Assembly: GCA_013398175.1 (NCBI GenBank)
Contig: VZRZ01007909.1
Coordinates: forward strand, 27,436-91,435
Direction of reading: 5' to 3'
DNA from: Climacteris rufus
Taxonomy: Eukaryota > Chordata > Aves > Passeriformes > Climacteridae
DNA: 64,000 bases
In this document: positions 42,481 through 53,599 of the stretch, in pieces
Layout of the letters: each line of letters starts with the position of its first letter
How positions within the stretch are numbered: the first letter of the stretch is position 1
Notes under the pieces: model-generated
What the model saw: only the letters and a program-made list of their open reading frames with translations
Databases searched by the model: none
What the model was told of the DNA's origin: nothing
Program-made: the position numbers and the translations under genes

Positions 42481-44620
42481 AGGCTGTCCTCACATTTCAT
42501 TTAATAGGGTACATTCCTTTTTGTAATATTGCTGAAAGTCACTCAAATAGAAGTGAAATAAAAACTGTTCTTTTACTTACTGCTAATAACAGCCAGTCGT
42601 ACTGTCCTTGAGAGCCACATATAAAAACATTCAAGAAATATTTTCAAATGGTAAAATCCTGCACTATAAATGAGACTTCTGGAGATGTTACCTAAATTAG
42701 CCTTGTTCAAATGCCTTTGTGATATTTAATCATAATCATAAAAGTCAGAGTGCTTTTGCTTTTCCATCAGAAACCAGTCTTATATGTTTTGCTAGTCCCA
42801 GCTCCACACTGGCAGCGCGGTGTCGTGGTGTATAATTTCATAGACACAAAGACACTTCACTACCATAGCTCTCATTATTAAACAATATATTTTAATTGTC
42901 ACCACCTTTCCCATATAGACATGGGCCAAATCTACCCTTATTGGCTTCAACTGAGCTACACAAGGGATGAATTTGGCTCAATATATAAAAAAATACAGCA
43001 AGTCGAGTAATAAAAAGAAATGTTTGGGTTTCTTTTTTTATAGCAGCCAGGGTTTTTCTGCCATACGAACACACATGCCTGGCCAGTAAAATCCCATGAT
43101 AAAGGACTAAAGTGTTTAAGACTTCATATGCAGAATAGCCCATGGTGTTTAATTACAATAGCAAAGATGCCATGCTATAAAAGCCTTTCTTACCTGGAGA
43201 AGGGATCCATGCTCTCCAATGAAGCTTAATTACCCAGGACATGCTGAGTTTTCCCCTCTGGCAATAACCTCTAACACCAATAACTCTGCTATTTCTTTTG
43301 ACATCTGAATAGCTGAATATTGTTAATTTTTGGTCTAATTTCCTTATTTGGATTACAGCTTGACAGTGGTTTACTTCTGATGAAAGTACTGAACATTATA
43401 AGTGCTTCATTCCTGGGACATTCCTCTTTCTTTCTTCCACTTTTCCCTTGGAATTTCGTGCTCTCAGCCTGCTCTGGCACTCCTGCTCCCCCATCTCCTT
43501 TTGCCTTCCCAGCATACTTGGCTCCAGATGTAGATTTATGCATTTTCCCTCCTGTGATCCTTTCCTGCTGCACCAGCAAGGTTTCAGCTCCATCCCAGGC
43601 CCAGAAGATGCAAATTTCTGCAGAATGAATTGACTTTAGAGTTGAAAGAAAAAGCTGTACCTGGCTGCCAGGCACTCCCGAGTCATTGGTTTCACAGCTC
43701 TCACGCACAAACACAAATCCACACCCAGGGCACAGCACAGTAAAAAAACCCCATCCAACTGATATTATTTTGGGGAAACAGAGTCTTTGTTATTTATTAA
43801 CTTACATCAGATTTATAGCTCACATTTGTGCCGAGCTTTTATTGATTCCTAAGATTGCAGTTTTATCTAGAAAAGGCAGCTTTTTGCGAGGTGGGGAGGA
43901 AACCTCTCCCTTGGAACACGATGGGATCTGGAGCCATGATTTAGAATCATCACCTGCATGATCCTCCTCATCCTCACTCCTGCATCCTCGGCTTTTGATG
44001 AAGCCAATTTCCTGAGTGCATGTGAAAGCCTGTGGCTGCAGCCTGGAACAATCCTACCTCAGTGCTTCCCTTCTGTTGTTGATCCTTTAATTTCCTCCAG
44101 CCGACTCCTGCAGGGGACTAGCTCGAAGTTTTATGCTACTCTTTTGGACTAATCATTTACAACTGACTTAGAAAAAAAAAATAAAAATCCCTTCTCTGCT
44201 GCTACTGCTCGATGGAAGGGTCACTAATTGGGATGTACTTCCAGCCAAAAGGCAACACAGGCTTAGCAGCAATTCACAGCAACCTAAAAATTCTGCCCAA
44301 AGCTTTCTAACCAGACCAGTTATTTGGAATCTTAGTCCAAAAATTATGGTTGCAATCCATAAAATTCCTCTGCAGTGCAAATTTTCACACCTTGAAAAAC
44401 CAGGCGAGCAGAAAGTCATATAAAACTGATTAATAGATGAAATCACAGTATCAAGATCTCCTGTTCTGATGGTAGTGAATGTTACACACAGGGCTCTTAT
44501 CATGGACACAGCTCTATATGAAAAATACAACATTGAAGAGTATCTGCAATTACAGATCTGGGAGAAAAGCACAAGTTGGATTAGAAGCTTAAAAATGTGT
44601 GCCTTAGGGGTAACTGTTGA
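42480..44620. other. Intergenic stretch without recognised genes
   Basis: The left part, to 42760, is AT-rich and complex with several homeodomain-like cores. The rest is unique sequence. An old-repeat motif lies at 42922-42990. No coding exon was recognised. Confidence 0.65.
42922..42990 (-). repeat. Copy 2 of the dispersed motif, with longer flanks
   Basis: On the minus strand the core GTTGAAGCCAATAAGG is bounded by GAGCCAAATTCATC upstream and AGATTTGGCCC downstream. The two near-mirror ends (TTTGGCTC and GGGCCAAAT on the plus strand) suggest a fragment of an old element with terminal inverted sequence. Confidence 0.45.
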
Positions 44621-44629
44621 CTAATGACA

Positions 44630-45180
44630 AAACAGGAAACAAGATGAAATACAGAAGGGACATACATTAATTTCTCTAAATCATTGATGTTAGTGCTCTG
44701 TAAAATGGAGATCAAAACACTAACTTTATTATATAAGAAAACCAATATTCATTTAAGGCTATTTTAAAAAAATCTATTAAATTCCAACTTAAAGCTGAGA
44801 ATCTGATGCCCAGCTCTTAAGCAACAGCCTTATTATTCTATTTTATCACGTTATTGATGTAATCACAGATGCACATCCTTCCAAATGCATTTTTTTTAAT
44901 AGTGTAGCTTTTCTGAGCTGTGCTAATGACAACTATCACAACAGTTGTGACTTGAACACACAGACATGAACGACCAGTTATTCTACTTATTTTTGTATTT
45001 TTATATATTACAGGTGATAAAATTGTTCTTAAAGAATTATTTTATTACACTAAAGGATAAATTTATACAAGAGTTTGATGTATTTTACACGCCAGCTACC
45101 ACTACAAACGATTATAAAATCTTTAAATTAATACAAGCACACTCCTTGAAATGAAAACAAACCCAGAGTACATGTTCAAG
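44630..45180. promoter_or_regulatory. AT-rich candidate regulatory block downstream of TBX4
   Basis: This is a 0.55-kb, complex, AT-rich block with many TAAT/ATTA cores, a TGTAATCACAG site (44858-44868) and ATTACAGGTGATAA (45008-45021). It has no repeat features. The call is an enhancer candidate on composition and motifs alone. Confidence 0.28.
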
Positions 45181-45539
45181 AGCAGAAATGGGGTTTGCAG
45201 CTATTTCTGGCTGGATCAGTCAGCCTGGCTCAGAGTCACCCTGAAAACAAATCCATTCACCCATTTCACACGCTCATGATAAAAACCTGAGATTCAATTA
45301 AAAAAATATTCTGGCATTCTAAACCGAGGGTATTGCAAAGTCCTTTAGGGAACAGAAAGGAGATTTTAGGGGACAGCAAGCAGGAGATAGAAGGGCTGGA
45401 GGGATGGTTTATAGGCTTGGTGGGGCACGGCAGGAACAGCACCAGCGCGGCCGATTTATGCGCTGCTAATTCCTCCCTTAGACCATCAGACTTAGGCTGG
45501 TCTGATTTCAGCAGGAAAATCTCTGCATGGAGATCAACG

Positions 45540-46250
45540 CTGCTCTCCAGCATAAGATCCTAATTATTTGAAAGGCATTTGTTTTCATAGCTTTTTTTTT
45601 ATGTGTCCAAGTCGATGGCATTTTAATGCCTTATTAAATGGTTGTTTTACAGCAGCCCGTCTGTTCAGTCTCTGTGCCCGTGTCTGTACTTTGTGCTGCA
45701 GGATTTTACCTTCCATGCTGGCCAAAAAAATATTTTCCAAATTCCCCGTAAAAGTTTTCGATATTTCCTAAGACAAATAGTGTGAGGTTTTTACCTGCTC
45801 TAATTTGACATTGATATGGGAGATATGACATGTGTGTGTGTGTGTCTGTCTCTCTGTTTATGGCCTGCTTGCCAAAAAGGTTTGTGCTCATTAAAGGATA
45901 TTCTTGTTAGCTCGGGCCCAATTTTATATGGCTTTTTTAATTACATAAACAAATGGAAATGTTTTCATTTCTGTTTTTCTTTAATTCAGTTTCAATGCAA
46001 ATTATGCCAACGCTCCCCTACCATGTTTTCAGCCCAGACATTGCCATGTGGGGTCTCTAAATGCACAAGAAATTTAAAAATGAAGCCATTCAAACTTGGA
46101 ATAAAGTGGAATTGATGAAAAGTTTTGATATCAAATTACTTTGAAGTGCATATAAGGTAAACAAACATTCAAATGTGGAAAGGAAGGTAGATTTAAAAAT
46201 ACATCCAGACAATCTCAATGAAATATTTCTTTCAAACATATGGTGAAGCC
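45540..46250. promoter_or_regulatory. Candidate regulatory block with Hox-type sites
   Basis: The block contains TTTATGG (45857-45863), TTTAATTACATAAAC (45936-45950) and several A/T-rich cores, around a TG microsatellite at 45831-45845. TTTATGG-like sites are preferred by posterior Hox and Cdx proteins, relevant to hindlimb control. This is inference, with no alignment available. Confidence 0.3.
45831..45845. repeat. TG microsatellite
   Basis: About seven TG units continue into a short CTGTCTCTC pyrimidine tract. Confidence 0.85.
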
Positions 46251-46320
46251 TTTGCTTTGTTGAAGTCAAATGGCAGGACCCCCACTGAGTTCAATGGGGC
46301 CAGAATTTGTACCCAGGTAA
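46251..46320 (+). repeat. Copy 3 of the dispersed motif
   Basis: The core GTTGAAGTCAAATGG (46259-46273) is followed by ACTGAGTTCAATGGGGCCAG (46283-46302). The latter is a longer version of the same family phrase, common in amniote genomes as I recall. Confidence 0.5.
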
Positions 46321-47206
46321 CTCCTTCCCATCCCTCACACACAAATATTGTGCTGAACAGCTTTGTTGGGGTTGGCATGAAATAATTAAAGTCCTTTACT
46401 TATCTGTCTTATTAGTCCTGATGAATATGTGGCACGGATCAGCAAAAATCTTCTAAGATAAAGTATAATCTAAATTGCCTGGTTTCAGTTCTGGAGGGTT
46501 CTGTAGCAGCAAGCAATAATGAACAGACGAGGGAAGCAGCCAGACCTACAAAAGAAATAGTATTTTAAAAGTACTGTACTTAGGGGAAAAAAGGGTTTGC
46601 CTTTGTACATAAAGAGCTCTATTCATTAAAAGAAGTTTTTGCAAATGTGGTTCTTTCAAATAGTCAAAAAGTGTGAAATACACTTAAAATGAGTAAAATT
46701 TGTGGGTTTTCCTATGGGTTAAATATGTGCCATACTAATAAAGCTCTCCTCACACCTCTTCCTACCTCAGAGTCTTTGGCCTCATTCTGCAAGATGTTTT
46801 GAATTGAGGGAGCTCAGCACTTCCCTGGAATGGACCATTAGCCCTCCAGGTCCCAGCTCTGTAAAGATTTCAAAGGATCCTGAAGAAATCCTGGGAGCTG
46901 GACAGTGAGGAAGGCACAGAGCAGTGTCCTGCACCAGGCTGTGAGTGAGCTCCAGTGCCAACACAGCTCCTGAAGCTGCACCCTGAGCATCTCCCTGCAG
47001 GGCACAGTGGGGAGCAGCTACTCCAGGGAGCAGCTGGGCAGCCCCAGTAAAGGAGAAGGGAGAACAGATCAGAAAACACCAAGTACCTCAAACCTTCTTG
47101 CAGGCAGCCCCCAGCAGGTCGAATTTTAAAGTACAAAATACTCTGAATTCTGTGGAAATGCTCAGATCTTGTGTTTCTCCACTCCAAGCACCTCCCAGGT
47201 ACAAAT

Positions 47207-47231
47207 ATATACATATATACACATATATATG
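47207..47231. repeat. TATACA/TATAT microsatellite
   Basis: Alternating purine-pyrimidine AT-rich dinucleotides make up this simple sequence. Confidence 0.85.
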
Positions 47232-48151
47232 TGGGGTCACTGATTCAGAGACCCCAATATCAGGCACATGCAACACCTGAGTTTGCTATTTAATGATAGA
47301 TAATGTGCTGGTTTCTGCAGGAGGGCTTCCCACATCCAGTGCTCTCCTTCCCACTCCTGTTTTTAAAATGTACCTGGCACTTCCACTGTATAAAAACCAC
47401 ATCAACAGCTTATACATGAAAAAACATCCCTGCCTCAGGTTTCATGAAAAGTACCCCTGTGATGCAGGTCAGCATTCCTGGACAACTCATAGGAACCCAG
47501 CAGGACCATGGATTTACATGGAGCTCATTCAACAGAGGTTTTATAAACCGATGAAAATCTTCACAGCACTGATTTTCCAGTGTTTGGCCCTTCCTACTGG
47601 TGGAAGAAAGCCTCCAACAGCTTTAAAATGAAACAAAGCTGTTAAAATTGGATTATTTATAAGTACCCTATTTCCAAGCTTTTGTCCTTGCAGTTTTCAG
47701 CTGCCACTGATGTGCAGAAGTTGAGATATCAGTGTTTAACATAAATGTGCTCAAACCCTTTGGTTCTGTAACTCTGGTACCAATCTGTTGCTGCACATGC
47801 CAGTGAGAAATGTAACGTGGCATCTCTAGGGTAGTTTAGGTACAGAAAAGTAAGACATTTTGAAAAACAAAGCTTAGATACAAAATTTTAAAAGCTGAAT
47901 CTGTTTGCTGTAGCAAAATCCCCTCCAATTTTCATAGCACTTGGGCTAATGTAGCAAGAAAATTATCAGTCCATTACTTAGTTCACATGCATTGACCCCA
48001 GGAATCATAATGATATTTCTTATATGAATAGGGATAAAAACACATATATTTCAGCCACACGGTATTGTAACAGCCTTTCACTAAGGTACAGATTTTCTTT
48101 GTTTCATCCAACAAGAGGACGAAGAATTTAATTGTGGAATATGTTCTTAAA

Positions 48152-48200
48152 CACTAAAAAATGAATACATTTTCATTTTCACTAAAAAATGAATACATTT
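48152..48200. repeat. Short tandem duplication, 21 bp at 28-bp spacing
   Basis: The segment beginning CACTAAAAAATGAATACATT at 48152 recurs exactly from 48180. It is a small local duplication with no evident function. Confidence 0.9.
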
Positions 48201-51200
48201 CTTGCTGGAGACTTATGTCAAGAGACACTAATGGAGGATGGAGCCACGTGTTTCCTCAATACAACTGTGCTTGTTTAACAACAAAGTCCAAAGCTGTGCA
48301 CAGCAGGAATCCCAGAGCAGGAGCTGATGTCCTCACCCACCGCTCCAACTCCTTGTCCCAGAGGAGCAGAGACTTCCAGGAGAGCCACTCAGACATCAGA
48401 TTTTATCAGGGCTTCTCCAGGGGCTGCTGATGTTGTGGGACAGGGCAGCACTGGGGATGAACCCCCAGAGCTGTCTGAGTTTGTCTCACAGCACAGAAGC
48501 CCAACATTCCTCCCTTCCACGCATCCTGCAGAGTCCCTGGCCACCCCCTGTATCCTCCTCCAAAGGAACCACAGTGAAAACCTTCTCCAGACTTAACCAC
48601 TGTCAGATGTTCTTTGAGCAGAATATTAATTTCTCTCCAGAGAACACGAATGTTTTGTTGTAATAAGCCCCCATCCCTCCCAGAGCTTTGATTCTCTCTG
48701 TCAGTGCTGCCCCCGGAGTGTCAGCGTCGGCATCTGTGTCCAGCCTGGAAGGTGTTTGGAACATGGGGAGGTGAAAATGGGAGCAGTTACAAGAGCTTTG
48801 TTAAAAAACATTTTTGAAAACCTTAAATCACACCGTGCCAGCCACTGAAATGGTTTCCTTCTCACCAGACTCTTGCAGTGGTTTTACAATATTAACAAAA
48901 CCACTAAAAATCTGCCCGAAATAGTAGCAGTAATCCTTAAAAAAATCCTTAAAAAACCTTCACCTGAGTGGCACTGGCTGAGGAGCTGGTCTGGATTGTC
49001 CTGCCTCCATTGTCCTTTTGTCTGTGAAACCATTCCCTGGCTGGCTGTGTACTCACAATCAATCATTTCTGCTTCCAGTGATTCACTTGTCTTGGAACTG
49101 ATGTCAGGCTGATGACTTTCAGAGTATTACAGCCCATTTGTAAATACATCACTTCACACTTCAGTGTTTGACTTGGTACCAAGATACCATCCAGAGCTAA
49201 TCTGATCCAGGCAGGCTGCACCACACCTTCTTCCCATCCTCAAAAGGCAGCAGGTGCTGGGCCAAAAGTCATCTTTTCAAGTTGCAGTAGGTCTTGTCCT
49301 GCTCTGGAAGCTGTTCCCTCCTCTTTTTCCTGTTACTTGGCTCCACAGAATCTGCTCAGGCCACCATTTGACTTTAATCAGAACTGTGAGTGAGGTCCAA
49401 AAGTTGCTGAAAGCTCATTTATCTCATCCCATTTCGCTCCCTTGGTGCCCAGCAGCACTTTCTGACAGCGAGGTGCTGGGAATGGCTTGGTTTCCCTCAG
49501 AATCCATCTGTGGTACACCACTGTGTGCAGCCTGTGTATTTATTGGATTCAGAGACCTGATTTTTAACTGGAAAAAACTTCTGGGAATCTAACCAGTACC
49601 ATGGAATTGGGATTGTGGCACAGCTGTGGTGACTTTAGCCCTGCTAACCCAAGTACCAATGGCACCTCTAACTTCACTAGAGGCTCAGAAGCTCTGTGCA
49701 TCCTGGAGGTACTTCCTGGACCTCTAGATTTCTATTGACCTCCAAGCTGTTGTATTTTCAAAGTTACAATCAGTTGTGAAAGCTGGAGCAAAGCCAGAGC
49801 ATGCACACCTATTGCAGCATCATATCCTGCAGGGAAATCACTTGAAATCTTGCTGCAGCTCTGCATTTAAATGAATTTAGAATTTAAATTTCTCAGTGCA
49901 AGAGAAAACCATCCTTTCGTAGACATCCAGCAGTGAGGGTTTCTGCAAAAACGTGGCCCTTAAAATGTAATTTCCACCACTTTAACCTTTCCTTTGGTAG
50001 AAAGATACTGCAACCAGTAGCTGCTGTAGTACTTGACTGCTGCACTAGGAAAATCATCTCACTCCAAATCCGTTATCTGCAAATTCTATGCTTCATCTGG
50101 GCCACATAATTAAAGAAAATTTCCAGGGATTTCATTTGTAAGACAATACTTCCAGCTTGTATTACTCTCTTACCAGCCATAATGATCTCCAAATCCTTCC
50201 ATAGCTTATCCATCATTTTAGTTACATTTCTTGCTCAGAGAGGATGAATTTTCTAAATCAGTTTTCCCACCTTTGGAAAGCTCCATGTCTGCCAGCAGTC
50301 ACTCTCCCTGCTTGAGGCCAATTTATTCTTTTTCAGTCCACCTTGTCCAATAACTCCAGTTGGAGAAAGGGGACTTTATTCCATTCATTTCACAGATCCT
50401 AATATACATTCAGAAAGTAAACTGACCAAATCTAGAGAAAAGCTATAAGCTTTATCCTCATTCCTTTGGAGCTCAGCACTTTCAGCTTCATGTCCTCACA
50501 TTCCCTGAACTGACTGAAGAACATTCCCTAGACATTTCTGAGGCTCTGTCCTGGCCAGCTTCAGAACAGATTTTATGACCAATTTTTTCATAAGTCTAAT
50601 ATTAAACTGAACTACTTCCTTTATTTTTTTCACAGCTGCCAATTTTCCTTGTTTTACAAATGAAGATTATCACTTTTCCTAATTGTACAGTAAGGCCAGG
50701 GATCAGATTAGGATTGCCCCTTTTCATCATTCATTTTGCAAACAGGACTTGAGTTACAGGACTTGGCTGCCAGGAGCTCCAGTTTCTGCCCACCTTTCCA
50801 GTCATTCATCAGGGCTGTGATTTGAAAGGACCAGATGTGTTCCTCCTGAAGCCCAGAGCTCAGAAGGAGAGGGTTTGTTAGTTTTTAAGTTGATCTGAAA
50901 TATCCCATCAAACTGTTCTTAAATTCCAAATTACAAGTACGTTTTTCCTCCTGATTTCTCATCTCACAGAGATCACTGAGAGACAATCAGTTTGTTGCAC
51001 TGTGGACTTCAAATGTGACTAAAGATTCTTTCATTTGATTCCAAAAACAATATTTTAGCTTATATCTTCATCTGACCAAGACTTTCTTCCTTTTTGCTAT
51101 TTTCTGGGAAGCTTTCTGGGAGATGACAGATTGCTGGATGAGACAGTGACCTTTTCAATTCAGCCTTGGAGGTCTGCATCCAGCCTTCCCACCTGGCCTG

Positions 51201-53599
51201 GGAATTCTGTAGATGTCCCCAGAACTTTCTTTCTTAGCACAGGTCTCAGTCCTTCCAAAAAGGCCTTCCAGATGTTGCAGATTCTTGTTGAAATTACATC
51301 TGGCCACCTTTGATTTCTGCGAGTCCTGCAGAAAACAAGGTACTTGAGAAAAAAAAAAGAGAAAAAAGAAGCAACAACTTCTCAGATACTGGTGTTTAAA
51401 AACACTGTCTGGATGTTCTGAATTAATATTGTGTTAGAAGAAGCCAAATGGCTGCATGCCAATGCTCAACCCAAGGTGTATTTTTACGGCAAAGCTATAA
51501 ACCCACAAAATAAGTGGTTTATAATGGAAATTCTGACACACTTTTAATATTAAGAGCAGAAATATACTGGTTGTGGCAAGTAAGTATTTGACAGCTGCAG
51601 TACTCACCTGTCAGCTGCAGTGCCCAAACAATCCATTCTGAGGGGAGGATCCCTCCTTTATCTCATCCTGTTTCAGCCACACAGTTTGGGGGCAGATGGG
51701 TCCAACCCTACTCAGCCATTCATTCTGAAGCCTTTCAAAGCCATTTCTGGCTGATTAGAGGGAAAAGCAACAACTGGGATTCCCAGAGTTGTGCAGCCTG
51801 CAGGGTGCTGGGGCTCAGCCTTGGCTCCAGGCACAGCAGATTTCAGCAGGAGAAAGGTGGGAGGTTTTCTGTGGCACTGCTCCTTTTGAGTGGCACTTCC
51901 CCCAGGGAGACAAAGTCAGGGCTGAGCAGATCTGCCTTGCTGTCAATCTGAAATTCAATCAAAAACCATCCCTGGAAACTCTTCTTGATACCACAGCTAC
52001 AGATCAGCCCATGCAGGAGTGGAGAAAGAAGCAACCTTGAGCAGTATTTAGGATACTCTATCAGTTTAGGTAGGTTTATTGATAAGCTGTGGGTGTGATA
52101 AAAATAGAAAACTGGCAATAACTAGAAATGACTAAAAAGAATTCCTTAAGGCTGAAATATCATACAAATGAATACTGTAGCTAAGGCACTGTGACTCTAA
52201 TTTGAGAAAAGAACAGTTTTATTCACACAGGAATGTTCTAACTGGTCACCTACATTATCAGTCTCCCAACAACAAATCATTTACAACATGTATTTATACA
52301 AAGGGAAAGTAGGAGGGAGAATTAGAAATACTAAAGATGACAATATTCAATACAATGGTATGTGCTGGCTCTAGACCTGAACTGTCTGTATGACACGTAT
52401 TAAAGCTGAGATTTCCAAATATATGTAGGGGGGTTCTGGATGCTTTTGCCACCCCAAATCTCTTGATTTGCAGTCACATTCTTCAGGAAAACCAAGAAAG
52501 AAAGGAGTCAATCTTTGATTGCCAGCATAGAAGCAGAGACCTGTGCACACACACTTATATACACAGCTTGAACTTATTTCATACTTCACACACGAGTTGC
52601 AGAGAAAAGACCGTGAGTCCAAGTGAAGGAAATCTAAACAGCTGACAAATAAACACACAGTGATGGATTAAACTCCCCAAGTAGCAAGCATGCCTTTATG
52701 CTATAAATTAACTTCTGCCCCTCTTAATGCACAGAGTAACTACAGCAGCAAATAACAATGCACAAGCTCTTTCTTTTAAATAAAAAAAAAAATGAAAACC
52801 AAATCACACATTACTTGAAAATAATCTGTCTGGAGATGAACTAAAACATTTGTGACTATGAAGCAGAATTCATACCTTTACTTCTACAATTAACACCCCT
52901 AGGAACTTTAACACAATTTAATTAATATTCTAGAGGGAAGCAGAGCCTGGGGCACACTAACTGGCTACAGCCCTTAGGAGAGTCTAAGAACTTAAAGATA
53001 TCAGCAATTTTTACTTGCATCTTGAGGATATAATGTAGAGAAATCGACATTATCTTAATTTAGATAGATTTAGGTAGATTCTAAGGGCATTTCTAGCATG
53101 CCTAGAAATTAAATCAAAGCTAAAAAAAGCCATTGTTGTGTGTCAAATCACAAGCAGGCTGCTCGTCTCGGATGGGAAAGGCTCCGTGGTTCTCCACAGA
53201 ACTTCCTGGAAAAACCAAACACTGCTGCAATGATTTAAGGCAGGACTGAAACAGTGCTGACCAAAAGGGACTGCAGAATACAAGGCAAGAAAGGGATGGA
53301 GATGGAAGGACAGCACACAAATGAATCTTAACAGAGATACCATGAGATACCTCAATAATGAGGCAATTAGAAGCTTTCAAAGGGCTGCAGATTCTGAAGA
53401 AAAGTCAATGCTGGAACGAGTTTGTGCTTTCCACGCTGGACAGGAGAGCAGGGTGAGCTAAAGCCTGCACAGTCTGACAGACAAGGAACACCTCCAGTGT
53501 TTTCCTTTGGAAATACAAGTGGAATGTGAGGCTGAAAGGCCCCGGCTTCCCCTTGGATTAGGAGATCATTATAAGGTAACACAACCCCCTCCTTTTATC

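Noticed and set aside
41789..43738. Minus-strand frames of 172 and 149 residues as possible BRIP1 or other exons
   Set aside because: There is no helicase or other family motif, no conserved-looking stretch and no consistent splice sites.
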